Below are positions 29,671 through 39,265 of a stretch of 64,000 nucleotides of DNA, one piece after another. Under the pieces are notes generated by a model. That model did not search any database and was not told the DNA's origin. It worked only from the letters and a program-made list of their open reading frames with translations. Source of the DNA: Psychrobacter sp. NG254 (GTDB lineage Bacteria; Pseudomonadota; Gammaproteobacteria; Pseudomonadales; Moraxellaceae); contig NZ_JADHDA010000001.1 of the NCBI RefSeq assembly GCF_015277735.1, positions 186,001 through 250,000 on the forward strand, read 5' to 3'. The position numbers and the translations under genes were made by a program. Numbering within the stretch: the first letter of the stretch is position 1; each line of letters starts with the position of its first letter.

Positions 29671-30441
29671 ATGACAGTCCCTGTATCCGACAGTTCAATA
29701 ATTGATAATGATGATAGCCAAAAGCCGTCAGTTCGCTATCCTGTTATTTGTATCGATGGACCCAGTGGCGCAGGCAAAGGCACGGTAACTTGGCGCTTAG
29801 CACAAGCTTTAGGTTATCAATTGCTAGACTCGGGTGCGTTATATCGTATCGTAGGACTTAAAGCATTCGAAGCGGGACTGATCACAGCGGATGCGAGTCA
29901 AGTTATTGATGAGATGGCCGTGTTGGACCTGACAAAAAGCCTAAAAATAGCTTTTGTACCGAACAATGAGTCAGGACGCGTGGACATTATTGTAAATGGT
30001 CAAACAGTTGGTGAACAGGTACGTAACGAGACGGTTGGTGGCTATGCATCACAGGTAGCGGTATTCCCGAAAGTTCGTCAAGCGTTGCTACATCTGCAAC
30101 AAGATATGGCGACCTTTTCAGGATTGGTCGCTGATGGTCGTGATATGGGAACGGTTGTGTTTCCAGACGCGGATGTGAAAGTATTTTTGACCGCTAGTGC
30201 TAAAGCACGTGCAGAGCGCCGTGTGGCCCAGTTGATGCAAGCTGGCCAAACCGCAGATTTTGATGCGATTTTGACAACAATTAAAGCCCGTGATGATCGT
30301 GATGAGAACCGTAGCACCGCACCATCAAAACCGGCAGTAGATGCTCTTTGGCTTGATAGCTCTAGGCTAGATGCTGATGATGTTTATAAGCAAATCAGTC
30401 AACATTGTCAGGATAAAGGTATATTTTTTAATAACGAATAA
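29671..30441 (+). CDS. cmk: Cytidylate kinase
   Basis: Phosphorylates CMP and dCMP to the diphosphates. Walker A GPSGAGKGTVTWRLA is at about residues 31-45, followed by LDSGALYR, the DGRDMGTVVFPDADVKVFLTAS segment and the lid-region RDDRDENRSTAP motif. The 256-residue length is about 25 longer than typical, owing to an N-terminal tail of about 22 residues. cmk followed by rpsA is a conserved order in gammaproteobacteria. Here a 268-base gap with a strong promoter lies between them, so rpsA is not dependent on cmk transcription. Confidence 0.97.
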   Translation: MTVPVSDSSIIDNDDSQKPSVRYPVICIDGPSGAGKGTVTWRLAQALGYQLLDSGALYRIVGLKAFEAGLITADASQVIDEMAVLDLTKSLKIAFVPNNESGRVDIIVNGQTVGEQVRNETVGGYASQVAVFPKVRQALLHLQQDMATFSGLVADGRDMGTVVFPDADVKVFLTASAKARAERRVAQLMQAGQTADFDAILTTIKARDDRDENRSTAPSKPAVDALWLDSSRLDADDVYKQISQHCQDKGIFFNNE

Positions 30442-30466
30442 AAACAACCTATTAAGTACTAAAAAC

Positions 30467-30495
30467 TTGAACATAAGCTTTGATTTTAGTATAAA
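30467..30495 (+). promoter_or_regulatory. Probable rpsA promoter
   Basis: TTGAAC (30467-30472), a 17-base spacer, then TATAAA (30490-30495). It implies a 5' leader of about 210 bases before rpsA. Confidence 0.65.
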
Positions 30496-30709
30496 CTAGT
30501 ACAGTTAATATTTGGTATTTCACAGAGTGTAAATAGCGCTTGAGTTAAGACAGTTGTTGTTAGTGAGTTTGATAAGTTATGTGCTTATTGACAACAAACG
30601 TTTTTATATATGATTGTATGGGATATAAAACCAGTATTCTCGTTTTATACAATCATAAATTTGATCCGTACTGTGCTGGACAGGATACGGCTATACAAAG
30701 GTAGACATA

Positions 30710-32398
30710 ATGGAATCATTTGCTGAACTATTTGAAGCGAGCATCGAAGAAACAGGTCTTGATATCGAGCGTGGCTCGGTTATCACTGGTACTGTTGTGG
30801 CCATCGATAACGACTGGATCACTGTTGATACTGGTCTGAAATCTGAAGGTATTGTCGCTCGTGAAGAGTTTTTAAGCGAAGAAGGCGAACTTGAAGTTGA
30901 AGTTGGCGATAGCGTTGATGTCGTGGTTGAAGCAGTTGATAACGGCATGGGTCAAACCTTGCTGTCACGTGAAAAAGCTAAGCGTGTTGAAACTTGGAAC
31001 TTCCTTGAGAAAATTGCTGACAATGATGAAATCGTAAAAGGTATCATTTCAAGCAAAGTTAAAGGCGGTTTCACTGTAGATATCGGTTCAGTACGCGCGT
31101 TCTTACCAGGTTCATTGGTAGATGTACGTCCTATCCGTGATACGACGCATCTTGAAGGCAAAGAGCTAGAATTCAAAGTCATCAAACTTGATCAAAAACG
31201 TAACAACGTTGTTGTTAGCCGTCGTGCAGTTATGGAAGCTGAAAATTCAGCTGAGCGCGAAGAGTTATTGAATAAGCTTGAAGAAGGCATCGAGATCGAA
31301 GGTATCGTTAAGAACCTTACTGATTACGGCGCATTCGTTGACCTAGGTGGTATTGATGGTCTATTGCATATCACTGACATGGCATGGCGCCGTATCAAGC
31401 ACCCATCTGAAGTAGTTGAAGTTGGTCAAGATCTTAAAGTTAAAGTATTGAAGTTTGACCGTGAGCGCAATCGCGTTAGCCTAGGTCTGAAACAACTTGG
31501 TACTGATCCTTGGGATAACGTTGGCGGCACATACCCAGTGGGTAGCGTTGTTAAAGCTCGCGTAACCAACTTGACTGATTATGGTTGTTTTGCTGAGATC
31601 TCTGAAGGCATCGAAGGTCTAGTACACGTGTCAGAGATGGATCATACCAACAAAAACATCCACCCATCTAAAGTAGTTCAAGTGGGCGATGAAGTTGAAG
31701 TGATGATTCTTGATATCGATGAAGAACGTCGTCGTATCAGCCTAGGTATCAAACAAACTCTTGCTAACCCATGGGATGAGTTTGATAAGAAACATGAGCG
31801 CGGTGATAAAATCACTGGTACGATCAAATCAATCACTGACTTCGGTATCTTTATCGGTCTAGACGGTGGTATTGATGGTCTTGTTCATCTATCTGACATC
31901 TCTTGGAACGAAACTGGCGAAGATGCTATCCGTAACTACAACAAAGGCGACACCGTTGAAGCAATGGTATTGTCTGTAGATGCAGAAGCTAACCGTATCA
32001 GCCTAGGCGTGAAGCAGTTAAGCTCTGATCCATTCAACGAATACCTAGTCAACAATGACCGTGGTGCTATCGTTACTGGTAAAGTAAAAGAAGTAGATGC
32101 TAAAGGCGCTACTATTGAGCTTGCTGACGAAGTTGAAGCATACTTACGTGCCTCTGAGATCCAACGTGACCGCGTTGAAGATGCAACTAAGCATCTGACT
32201 GTTGGTGATGACGTTGAAGCTAAAATCATCAGCGTTGATCGTAAAACACGCAGCATCAACTTGTCTATCAAATCGAAAGACGAAGCTGAAGAGCGTCAAG
32301 CAATCAAAGAACTAAGTAGCACTAGTACTACTGCCGCTGCCGGTTCTGAAGCTCAACCAAAAACTATTGGTGACTTGATCAAAGAACAAATGCAGTAA
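30710..32398 (+). CDS. rpsA: 30S ribosomal protein S1
   Basis: RNA-binding protein that docks mRNA on the small subunit and promotes initiation at weak ribosome-binding sites. At 562 residues it has the six S1 (OB-fold) repeats of gammaproteobacterial S1. The later repeats are easily seen from [68 protein letters not shown] and the degenerate final ones. The ATG at 30710 follows AAAGG. Codon usage looks highly biased, as expected for a ribosomal protein. The long leader upstream could host S1 autoregulation, which is known in E. coli. A strong terminator follows the stop. Confidence 0.98.
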   Translation: MESFAELFEASIEETGLDIERGSVITGTVVAIDNDWITVDTGLKSEGIVAREEFLSEEGELEVEVGDSVDVVVEAVDNGMGQTLLSREKAKRVETWNFLEKIADNDEIVKGIISSKVKGGFTVDIGSVRAFLPGSLVDVRPIRDTTHLEGKELEFKVIKLDQKRNNVVVSRRAVMEAENSAEREELLNKLEEGIEIEGIVKNLTDYGAFVDLGGIDGLLHITDMAWRRIKHPSEVVEVGQDLKVKVLKFDRERNRVSLGLKQLGTDPWDNVGGTYPVGSVVKARVTNLTDYGCFAEISEGIEGLVHVSEMDHTNKNIHPSKVVQVGDEVEVMILDIDEERRRISLGIKQTLANPWDEFDKKHERGDKITGTIKSITDFGIFIGLDGGIDGLVHLSDISWNETGEDAIRNYNKGDTVEAMVLSVDAEANRISLGVKQLSSDPFNEYLVNNDRGAIVTGKVKEVDAKGATIELADEVEAYLRASEIQRDRVEDATKHLTVGDDVEAKIISVDRKTRSINLSIKSKDEAEERQAIKELSSTSTTAAAGSEAQPKTIGDLIKEQMQ

Positions 32399-32424
32399 GC
32401 ATTAAGTTATTGATATAAAAGTAA

Positions 32425-32454
32425 TAAAAAAAGCGACTTCGGTCGCTTTTTTTT
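32425..32454 (+). terminator. Rho-independent terminator after rpsA
   Basis: Compact stem AGCGAC/GTCGCT with a UUCG loop, flanked by A-run and T-run; a textbook hyperstable tetraloop terminator. Confidence 0.95.
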
Positions 32455-32493
32455 ATCATTAAATTTTGATAACGGTATTAATCAGGGATGTTT

Positions 32494-32509
32494 TTGCCAA
32501 AATTGGCAA
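32494..32509. promoter_or_regulatory. Perfect 16-bp palindrome upstream of ihfB
   Basis: TTGCCAAAATTGGCAA, a fully symmetric site. The same core recurs 72 bases downstream as TATTGGCA (32581-32588) and TGCCAATA (32601-32608), separated by 12 bases. It looks like an operator pair of unknown specificity. Confidence 0.45.
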
Positions 32510-32706
32510 ACTCTTATTCCTATTTACCCCAATATCCGCTATCATTTGCAACATTGAGTAACAAGATGTGAGTCACGGTATATTGGCAGTTTTAGTGTAA
32601 TGCCAATAAATGCATAGTGTTGAAAATAGCCATCGGTAATTGGCTGTTAAAATAGGGCTCTGATTCATCATCAGTTTATCCATCAATCTACAAGGCAAGT
32701 GTAATA

Positions 32707-33012
32707 ATGCAGCAAACGATCAACAAATCCGAATTTATTAGTAATTTAAGTGCGAACTGTGACAGTATGGCCGATACGGTTGTCGATGATGCAGTGCGTG
32801 AAATATTGAATTTGATGACTCATACTTTAGCCAATGATGGCAGAGTTGAGGTTCGTGGATTTGGCAGTTTTTGCCTACATCATCGCCGTGCTCGTCTGGG
32901 TCGTAATCCTAAGACAGGTGAAAGCGTACCAGTACCTGCCAAAGCTATTCCACATTTTAAGCCAGGCAAAGCGTTACGTGAAGCAGTCAATGATACCGTT
33001 GCCAATATTTAA
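32707..33012 (+). CDS. ihfB: Integration host factor subunit beta
   Basis: DNA-bending nucleoid protein that pairs with IHF-alpha (ihfA, not in the window). The 101-residue length fits. The DNA-binding arm and signature are visible: [46 protein letters not shown]. The first residues MQQTINKSEFI show the HU/IHF dimerisation helices. The rpsA-ihfB-lapA order supports beta over alpha. The ribosome-binding site (AAGGCAAG) is modest. Confidence 0.96.
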   Translation: MQQTINKSEFISNLSANCDSMADTVVDDAVREILNLMTHTLANDGRVEVRGFGSFCLHHRRARLGRNPKTGESVPVPAKAIPHFKPGKALREAVNDTVANI

Positions 33013-33083
33013 TATCATTGATGGCTAATATCATTGTAAGTGATGATCCTAATATTATGACTCCAAACTAAGGTAACCGTCTC

Positions 33084-33491
33084 ATGCGCTTTTTACTATT
33101 TGTACTGCTATTTCTGAGCTTTGCTTATTCGCTTGGCTTGGTATTGGCAAACAATACCGAGGTTGGAGTTAATCTCATATTTTCACAAGCACCTACGATG
33201 AATTTGGGGCTGCTGCTCATCTTATGTCTGATACTCGGTATCGTGATTGGTATTCTAATGGCGCTACTTATCTTTCGAGTATTGCAGAATAAATGGGAAA
33301 TCTCGCGTTTGCAAAAAGCAAATACGAATCTGCAAGAGCAGCTTACTCAGGCTAATGCAGTCATCGATCGTCAGGCAAGTGCATCGACGGTAGAAGATGC
33401 TGTCTATGGTGCGACTGCTACTAATGTGCAAGACAGCACAGAGACTCACTTAAATGAAGGTGGTACGCTGTCTAAGCGTAAGCGAGATTAG
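33084..33491 (+). CDS. lapA: LapA-domain (DUF1049) inner-membrane protein
   Basis: A 135-residue protein with two transmembrane helices at about residues 3-22 and 41-63 and a coiled-coil cytoplasmic segment after that (QNKWEISRLQKANTNLQEQLTQANAVI). This is the LapA/YciS architecture; with LapB it takes part in control of lipopolysaccharide synthesis in E. coli. lapB is not present downstream, where pyrF follows instead. The ATG follows AAGGTAACCG. Confidence 0.85.
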   Translation: MRFLLFVLLFLSFAYSLGLVLANNTEVGVNLIFSQAPTMNLGLLLILCLILGIVIGILMALLIFRVLQNKWEISRLQKANTNLQEQLTQANAVIDRQASASTVEDAVYGATATNVQDSTETHLNEGGTLSKRKRD

Positions 33492-33575
33492 TAACCAGAC
33501 GTCGTGATGTCACCACGCTTATCCACGCTTGAAAATATGCCACTTCGTTCACTCTGATATAAATATGGCAAAATC

Positions 33576-34277
33576 ATGAATAATATAACAAATTCTCCAG
33601 TCATCGTGGCTTTAGATAACATGACTTTGGACGCCTCTTTAGCACTGGCTGACCAATTAGACCCAAAAGCATGCCGATTAAAAGTGGGTAAAGAGCTTTT
33701 TACGCGCTGTGGCCCCGATATTGTAAAAGCGCTACATCAGCGTAAATTTGATGTGTTTTTGGACTTGAAATTTCATGACATTCCCAATACTACCGCACAA
33801 GCAGTATTAGCGGCGGCTGAGCTTGGTGTGTGGATGGTGAATGTCCATGCAAGTGCTGGTTTAGAGGCGATGTCTTTAGCAAAGCAGCGTTTGCTAGATA
33901 ATGATTTTGATACATTATTGATTGCAGTCACGGTGTTGACCTCGATGGACACTCAGGCATTGATGCAGACAGGGGTCACTGATAGTCTGGATACACAAGT
34001 CAGTCGATTAGCGCAGTTGACCAAACAAGCGGGTTTGGATGGCGTGGTATGTTCGGCTCAGGAAGCAAAGGCACTCAAAGCCCTTTGTGGTCAAGATTTT
34101 AAACTGGTGACGCCTGGCATTAGATTGGCAGACGATAGTGCTGATGATCAGAAGCGAATCTGTACACCAAGTCAGGCGCTAACGGATGGCTCCGACTATC
34201 TAGTCATCGGACGTTCAATTACTCAAGCCTCAGACCCTGCTGCCAAGCTTCAGAGGATACTTCAAAGTATACAATGA
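33576..34277 (+). CDS. pyrF: Orotidine 5'-phosphate decarboxylase
   Basis: Last step of UMP synthesis, the decarboxylation of OMP. The catalytic Asp-Lys network is in [14 protein letters not shown] (near residues 58-72), with the substrate phosphate-binding C-terminal TPGIRL and [10 protein letters not shown] motifs. The 233-residue length matches the bacterial type I enzyme. It is the last gene of the cmk-rpsA-ihfB-lapA-pyrF cluster and is followed by a strong terminator at 34303. Confidence 0.97.
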   Translation: MNNITNSPVIVALDNMTLDASLALADQLDPKACRLKVGKELFTRCGPDIVKALHQRKFDVFLDLKFHDIPNTTAQAVLAAAELGVWMVNVHASAGLEAMSLAKQRLLDNDFDTLLIAVTVLTSMDTQALMQTGVTDSLDTQVSRLAQLTKQAGLDGVVCSAQEAKALKALCGQDFKLVTPGIRLADDSADDQKRICTPSQALTDGSDYLVIGRSITQASDPAAKLQRILQSIQ

Positions 34278-34302
34278 GTTATAGGCTCGACGCATAGACA
34301 GT

Positions 34303-34335
34303 AAAAAAGACAGCTTACATGGCTGTCTTTTTTAC
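34303..34335 (+). terminator. Rho-independent terminator after pyrF
   Basis: 12-bp stem (AAAAAAGACAGC/GCTGTCTTTTTT) with a 7-base loop. Confidence 0.93.
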
Positions 34336-34503
34336 TTTTTGGCAGTAGATAAAAAGGTGCTACACTATTTAAATTTACGCGGTTGCTGCTATTAACTTAT
34401 ATTTGTATGTATTAAGTGGGCTTAGCGTGCCTCACAAAAGCAGTGCAGATATTGGTTGTTATGCGAATTTCAGTAGTGACATGATCGGATGGTATAGGAT
34501 AAT

Positions 34504-35301
34504 ATGAAATTACAGATTTTGAGTGACTTACATATTGACAGTTATGCTCGTCAATCACATCCGATAGGACATATTCCTAAAACGGATGCAGATGTGGTCC
34601 TTGTAGCGGGTGATACAGCAAATAGTGATAAAGGTATGCCATGGCTACAAGAGCAAGCAGCGCGCTTGCAAGTGCCAGTGATTACGGTTGCAGGCAATCA
34701 TGAATACTTTGATGAAGATGTATTGAACTTTGATCAAAAGTTGAAAACATGGGACAACTATAACACTGCGTCTAATCAAGGCGTTCGCGTATTACAGTGT
34801 CAGCATATTGATATCGGTGACGTTCGCATTTTGGGCTGTACGCTTTGGACAGATTATCAATATCATGCCAATGAAGACACGATGGCTGCTGCTCGACAGT
34901 TTATGCGTGATTATAAACAAATCTATGCCGGTAACGAGCTATTTTCACCCGAGGTTTCTATGCAGATCCATGCAACGCATCGTAAGTGGCTACAGCAAGC
35001 ATTGATAACAGCCAAAGAGTTGGGCAAAAAGACCATAGTAATGAGCCATCATAGTATCAGTGCACTCTCTGTGTCTGAAAAGTACGCCAATCTACCCAGT
35101 AATGCCGCTTTCGTCAGTGATTTGTCTAAATGGATGCATGAGGACTGGGCGCCTACGCTATGGGTGCATGGACATACACATGAGGCATTTGATTACCGTA
35201 TTGGTCATACTCGGGTCATTGTTAATCCTCGGGCATATCCCAATGAGGTGAGTAGTACAGCATTGGAGTTTGCGTGGGATAGAGTCGTAGATATTGGCTA
35301 G
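34504..35301 (+). CDS. Calcineurin-like metallophosphoesterase
   Basis: A 265-residue cytosolic phosphoesterase with all five metal-site motifs in order: SDLHID (residues 7-12), VAGDTANS (near 34-41), GNHEYFDED (near 65-73), MSHHS (near 179-183) and GHTHEAFDY (near 225-233). The family includes nucleotidases and phosphodiesterases, and the substrate cannot be read from the motifs. It stands alone, after the pyrF terminator and before an unrelated phosphatase gene. The ATG follows GGATAATA. Confidence 0.88.
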   Translation: MKLQILSDLHIDSYARQSHPIGHIPKTDADVVLVAGDTANSDKGMPWLQEQAARLQVPVITVAGNHEYFDEDVLNFDQKLKTWDNYNTASNQGVRVLQCQHIDIGDVRILGCTLWTDYQYHANEDTMAAARQFMRDYKQIYAGNELFSPEVSMQIHATHRKWLQQALITAKELGKKTIVMSHHSISALSVSEKYANLPSNAAFVSDLSKWMHEDWAPTLWVHGHTHEAFDYRIGHTRVIVNPRAYPNEVSSTALEFAWDRVVDIG

Positions 35302-35535
35302 TACATGCTTTGGTGTATATAAAGAGGTTTATCTGCGAAAGGTTGAGGTATATTTCTCTTTCACACTTAAAATCACAAATACGCACTGCTAATACCACGA
35401 TTGAATAATCAAATTTGCTTCAATCTGTATGGTAAGAAATGGTCTTGCAAATCAGAGATGGTATTCACAATATATATATTGCAACTGGATTTGTATGGTA
35501 TTCATTCCTGACAAAAAATCTGCTAGGCTTGCAGC

Positions 35536-36372
35536 ATGAGTAAATATCTTAGCAACATCCCGCCCCAAAGCGCCACTGACAAGCTTGCCCGTCACACGCC
35601 AAGCGCGCCTGCGCCCTCACACCTGCCAGATAGTATGATTCCATCTGTCAGTCTATTGCCAGAAAATAAACGTCTGATTTTATTTACAAGACACTCTTTA
35701 CGTGAGCGCTCTGATGGCAACGGTTTTGCCAGTTATCAGTTACCACTGACCCCCAAAGGTCGAATACTGGCAAAGTCTTGGGGTCGTTGGTTGGCAGGTC
35801 ATCTCCCATACTCGCTCGATGTCGATAGCATTTCAAGCCCAATTGGACGCTGTCTTGATACGGCCTATCTGATGCAGGAAGGGGCAGGGCTACGACGAGA
35901 CATTACACATCAATCACTACTGGTTGAGCCTGGTAGCCTCGTCACCGAGCCTGAAATTGCCAATCCAGTGTTTAAAGAGATTGGCGTATTGAACTTTATC
36001 AATCGTTTTTTGCAAGGCAATCTTGAAGGCACCAAAAATGCCTATCAAGGTGGCCTCGATATTTTATCGCTCTTTTATCAAAATCAGCCGCAGTCAGGTC
36101 ATTTAATGCTCGCGGTTAGTCACGATACCTTACTCTCTGCATTTTTGGCGGTGATGTTTGATGTGGTTGAAATTGACTGGAACGATTGGCCAAAGATGAT
36201 GGAGGGCGTTTTCTTGTGGTTTGATGATAAGCCATTCGCGCAGAGCAGTGCACATTTCATTTGGCGTGGTAAGGTCTATACTCGTCCCATTAGCTCTCTC
36301 TTAGAGGACTACCAAGCAGCAGGCCATCATCCAAGCAAGTTGCTGCTGCCGCCAAAAGTGAAATGGGACTGA
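35536..36372 (+). CDS. Histidine phosphatase family protein
   Basis: A 278-residue protein with a histidine-phosphatase (phosphoglycerate mutase-like) core. The catalytic RHG motif reads FTRHSLRER near residue 53 (Ser replaces the usual Gly), and the second catalytic histidine is in VSHDTLLSAFLAV near residue 197. The N-terminal 45 residues are Pro/Ser/His-rich and have no signal peptide. The substrate is unknown; acid-phosphatase-like enzymes of this superfamily act on sugar phosphates or phosphoproteins. No operon partner is evident. Confidence 0.78.
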   Translation: MSKYLSNIPPQSATDKLARHTPSAPAPSHLPDSMIPSVSLLPENKRLILFTRHSLRERSDGNGFASYQLPLTPKGRILAKSWGRWLAGHLPYSLDVDSISSPIGRCLDTAYLMQEGAGLRRDITHQSLLVEPGSLVTEPEIANPVFKEIGVLNFINRFLQGNLEGTKNAYQGGLDILSLFYQNQPQSGHLMLAVSHDTLLSAFLAVMFDVVEIDWNDWPKMMEGVFLWFDDKPFAQSSAHFIWRGKVYTRPISSLLEDYQAAGHHPSKLLLPPKVKWD

Positions 36373-36446
36373 TTTCTAGAGCGTTTTATGGTTACTATGC
36401 CTGCGTCTGACACGCTTTTTTCAACAACGTAAAATGATTCTGTCCT

Positions 36447-37589
36447 CTAGCCTTCTGTTCGGTTTTTGCCATAAGAAAACTGAGAGCGATCACCTGCGCT
36501 GCGACCCTGTTGCCATAACTGCATGCCGTATGATAACTGATGGCTCTCCCATGCTTGTAAGGCATTAGGAACATTATGGCTATGGTCAACGAGTGCTTGT
36601 ACCAGTGACATAGCATTTGCTGCCGCTTTTGCTGTCCCCGCTGCTGTATGAGGCCGAGGAATGAAAGCGGCATCTCCTATCAGGGCTATGCTATCGAAAA
36701 CCATCTGAGGCACTGCCAAGTCCAAAATAGACTGTACAAAAGGCTCTTTAGTTGCGGCGACTAATTTTTTAAAGGGCTCAGCGAGGACGCGTTCTGCATA
36801 GTCTCGCATGGCTTGTTCTACAGCAGGGGACATCATGCCTGGTGGAACAGAGTGTGTTCTATGTTTGCCTTTTTTATCCGTAAGTAGATGAGCAAGTTCC
36901 GTCTTTTCATCGTAATTCACGTACCAAACCCAGTTGAATCGGCGTTTTCCTGAAACCAGCGATTCATTTTCGCCGGGAATGACGTAGGCCAAAATATGCG
37001 AGTTTGGAAAGTCATAAAACACGAACCGTTCAGTAAATATCTCAGCCTCTTCTGGTGCTAACTCGGCTTCTTCTATCAAACCTCTGTAGGCTACGTAACC
37101 CGCATATTGAGGCTGATACGTAGGGAGAAGCTGCTGACGCACGGTTGAATTTGGTCCATCAGCGCCAATCAACAAGTCTGCAGTTTCACAAGCACCATCG
37201 GTGAAAGTAGTGGTGACTTTGGCACCTTTTGATTCTACCTGCGCCAATACTTTTCCTTGATGATAATGCTCACCTGGAAAGTGTCTTCGCATCGAGCGAT
37301 AAAGGATGTTCCAAGAGGTAAGCGTCTGACGCATGGCCATTCTTTCAATTTGGCCATTTTTTTGCAGGTAATAGCGTTCAAGGGCATCGACGCCTAACTT
37401 ATCTGTCGCAATACCTGCTCTTTTTAGCGCCATTACCACATCAGGTTGTAAAACAATACCGCCACCTCTACTGTCTAAATCATGAGTAGAGCGCTCGTAA
37501 ATATCTACTTGCCAGCCAATAGAGCGTAGTAGCGTGCCCGAAAAAAGCCCAGCTAACGAACCACCGATCACGATTGCGCGCTTATTCAT
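36447..37589 (-). CDS. FAD-dependent monooxygenase (group A aromatic hydroxylase type)
   Basis: A flavoprotein of 380 residues. The N-terminal dinucleotide-binding motif is IGGSLAGLFSG, with RGGGIVLQP soon after, then the DG motif LLIGADGPNSTVRQ and the FAD-ribityl GD motif ALIGDAAFIPRPHTAAG. Such enzymes hydroxylate aromatic or N-heterocyclic compounds using NAD(P)H and O2; this one resembles the 2,6-dihydroxypyridine hydroxylase-like branch, but the substrate is not evident. I start at the ATG at 37589 (the frame also opens at a GTG at 37598). It is isolated among housekeeping genes, which is compatible with acquisition, though no mobile-element remains were seen. Confidence 0.85.
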   Translation of the reverse strand: MNKRAIVIGGSLAGLFSGTLLRSIGWQVDIYERSTHDLDSRGGGIVLQPDVVMALKRAGIATDKLGVDALERYYLQKNGQIERMAMRQTLTSWNILYRSMRRHFPGEHYHQGKVLAQVESKGAKVTTTFTDGACETADLLIGADGPNSTVRQQLLPTYQPQYAGYVAYRGLIEEAELAPEEAEIFTERFVFYDFPNSHILAYVIPGENESLVSGKRRFNWVWYVNYDEKTELAHLLTDKKGKHRTHSVPPGMMSPAVEQAMRDYAERVLAEPFKKLVAATKEPFVQSILDLAVPQMVFDSIALIGDAAFIPRPHTAAGTAKAAANAMSLVQALVDHSHNVPNALQAWESHQLSYGMQLWQQGRSAGDRSQFSYGKNRTEG

Positions 37590-37641
37590 CGATTCCACTG
37601 AGCATCTTCCAGTTATTTATATACCAATAATATAGCATAAA

Positions 37642-37680
37642 AAAACCTTGCCCCAGTATTAGAACCGGTAGCAAGGTTTT
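37642..37680 (-). terminator. Rho-independent terminator after rpsT
   Basis: Stem AAAACCTTGC/GCAAGGTTTT with a 19-base loop; on the minus strand it is followed by a T-run, 47 bases past the rpsT stop. Confidence 0.8.
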
Positions 37681-37726
37681 AGTCATCACGCTGTCAAAGC
37701 GAGATGCGGTCTAAACAGTACAAATC

Positions 37727-37993
37727 TTAAGCTTGTAGGCCTTTGATTGTTTTGTTTAGGCGGCTCTTACGACGAGCAGCTTTATTCTTATGAATAATAC
37801 CTTTGTCAGCCATACGATCAATAACTGGTACCGCTTTTTTGTAAGCTTCGGTAGCCGCGTCATAATCTTTAGCTGCGATAGCCGCATCAACACGTTTTAA
37901 GTAAGTACGAACCATAGAGCGTTGTGACGCAGAGTTCTGACGACGTTTGGTGTTTTGACGGGCGCGTTTACGAGCTTGTGCAGTATTAGCCAC
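37727..37993 (-). CDS. rpsT: 30S ribosomal protein S20
   Basis: Binds 16S rRNA in the small subunit. I use the GTG at 37993: AAGGAG lies six bases upstream and the product starts with the S20 signature (M)ANTAQARKRARQ, giving 88 residues, as in other bacteria. Starting at the upstream ATG (38056) would add 21 residues not found in S20. The sequence is Lys/Arg/Ala-rich and helical, as expected. E. coli rpsT also uses a non-ATG (UUG) start that contributes to autoregulation, so the GTG here may matter similarly. A small hairpin lies in its leader at 38065-38082. Confidence 0.97.
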   Translation of the reverse strand: MANTAQARKRARQNTKRRQNSASQRSMVRTYLKRVDAAIAAKDYDAATEAYKKAVPVIDRMADKGIIHKNKAARRKSRLNKTIKGLQA

Positions 37994-38455
37994 GCGTATC
38001 TCCTTGATAAAGACAGATAAAAGTATGAATGTTGATTGCAATAATGGGTTTAACAATCATCGGTGACGAGCAGCCTCTCGTCAAACATGATGTCGATGTC
38101 TGATATTAAAATATCTAATACGAATAGATCATCGCAAGCGCCATAACTGTTTGGAATAATTAAACAGCGTTGACGTGTAAAGCCGGTTATCTTAGCAAAT
38201 TATTGAGCTAAGGACAATATATTTGATGATTAATGCCCAAAGAAATGGTTTTTTAGAATAAAAATACAGTCTAGGCAAGTTTATAAACCATTCTCACACT
38301 CATGAGAGTGGTTAGCTGATAAAATCTCTTACAATAAATCTCACATAATCCGGTAGGTTACCTACGAATTTAGGTATGATACGGTAGCGATAGACCTTGA
38401 TATAGGTATTTTTTCATCAATATAGATCATCTAACGTCATATAAATGGATAGGGT
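37994..38455. other. Divergent intergenic region between rpsT and the NAD(P)-binding protein gene
   Basis: 462 bases without a gene. It contains a hairpin in the rpsT leader (GACGAG/CTCGTC, 38065-38082), a stem-loop at 38286-38313 (AACCATTCTCA/TGAGAGTGGTT, one G-U pair, no T-run), and a 13-bp palindrome at 38353-38365 (GTAGGTTACCTAC) shortly before a TATGAT at 38375-38380, possibly an operator and -10 for the plus-strand gene. Confidence 0.5.
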
Positions 38456-39157
38456 ATGCAGCGAAAAGCAATTGTGATTGGCGCAACAGGACTGGTGGGG
38501 CAGCACTTGGTAAAACAGCTGAGTGAGCTCTATGATACATTGATTGTGATCGCTCGGCGTCCGCCACGCTATATCAATGCCAGCATGCGTTTTTATCAGG
38601 TCAATGACTTTGATAATCTCTCCGAAGTGTTTGCAAGTGTGGGCGCGGATCGAACGACAGATGCTTTTAGCTGTCTTGGCACCACCAAAAAACAAGCAGG
38701 TAGCGATGAGACTTTTCGAAAAATAGACCATGATTACAATGTGAACTTTGCCAAGCTCTGCCGCGATAAAGGCGTAGAGAACTTTTTCTTGCTCTCTTCT
38801 ATGAATGCTGACATCGACAGTCGCTTTTTGTACAATCGGGTCAAGGCTGAGACTGAGCAGTCCATTATGTCATTAGGTTTTGGAAAGCTGGTGGTTTTTA
38901 GACCCTCATTGTTGTTAGGTAAGCATAAGGGTCGCCCGCTTGAAAGCCTCGGCCAAAAAGCATTTAAGCTGATATCGCCTTTGGTCTCAGAGTCGCTGTC
39001 GTTGCATCCCATTTCTGCAAAGCGCGTGGCTAGTGCCATGGCGATGAGTGCCCATGAGATTTATCATCGGAGCAAATATCGTACTGAACCCCAAGCCATA
39101 CATACCAATGTCATTGAAAATAAGCAGATGCTAGCGATGACTCGCGTCAAAAAATAA
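38456..39157 (+). CDS. NAD(P)-binding oxidoreductase, NmrA/HTATIP2-like short-chain fold
   Basis: A 233-residue Rossmann protein with the cofactor motif IVIGATGLVGQHLVKQL at residues 6-22 and the segment FLLSSMNAD...FYNRVKAETEQ around residues 115-145, corresponding to the SDR-a catalytic strand and the Tyr-x-x-x-Lys motif (here YNRVK). Relatives include TIP30/HTATIP2-like and atypical SDR proteins of unknown substrate. The ATG at 38456 follows a GGATAGGGT ribosome-binding site. A palindrome about 100 bases upstream suggests local regulation. Confidence 0.82.
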   Translation: MQRKAIVIGATGLVGQHLVKQLSELYDTLIVIARRPPRYINASMRFYQVNDFDNLSEVFASVGADRTTDAFSCLGTTKKQAGSDETFRKIDHDYNVNFAKLCRDKGVENFFLLSSMNADIDSRFLYNRVKAETEQSIMSLGFGKLVVFRPSLLLGKHKGRPLESLGQKAFKLISPLVSESLSLHPISAKRVASAMAMSAHEIYHRSKYRTEPQAIHTNVIENKQMLAMTRVKK

Positions 39158-39265
39158 AGAATGACGTCTCACGATTTTTCATTAGCATGGGTTTCTTATC
39201 AACAGGCGACTTTTACTAATAAGCAGCGTAGCTAACCAAATCACCAACAACAAGGAGTAAAACCA

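Larger units (their letters stand above)
32399..32706. other. Intergenic region between rpsA and ihfB
   Basis: 308 bases holding the rpsA terminator and two symmetric elements with the same TTGGCA core: a palindrome at 32494-32509 and an inverted repeat at 32581-32608. No gene is apparent. Confidence 0.6.

Noticed and set aside
30710..32398. Internal repeats in rpsA as a repeat element
   Set aside because: They are the S1 domain repeats of the protein and not a DNA repeat.
36395..36673. Minus-strand open frame overlapping the FAD monooxygenase 3' end
   Set aside because: It is an alternative frame of the same strand inside the monooxygenase, with no ribosome-binding site or family resemblance.
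36447..37589. Horizontal transfer of the FAD monooxygenase as a firm claim
   Set aside because: It is functionally isolated, but I saw no flanking repeats or mobile-element remains and could not compute composition, so transfer stays only a possibility.
37994..38056. N-terminal extension of ribosomal protein S20 from the ATG at 38056
   Set aside because: S20 proteins begin MANTAQA; the GTG at 37993 has an ideal AAGGAG site, so the extension is leader sequence.
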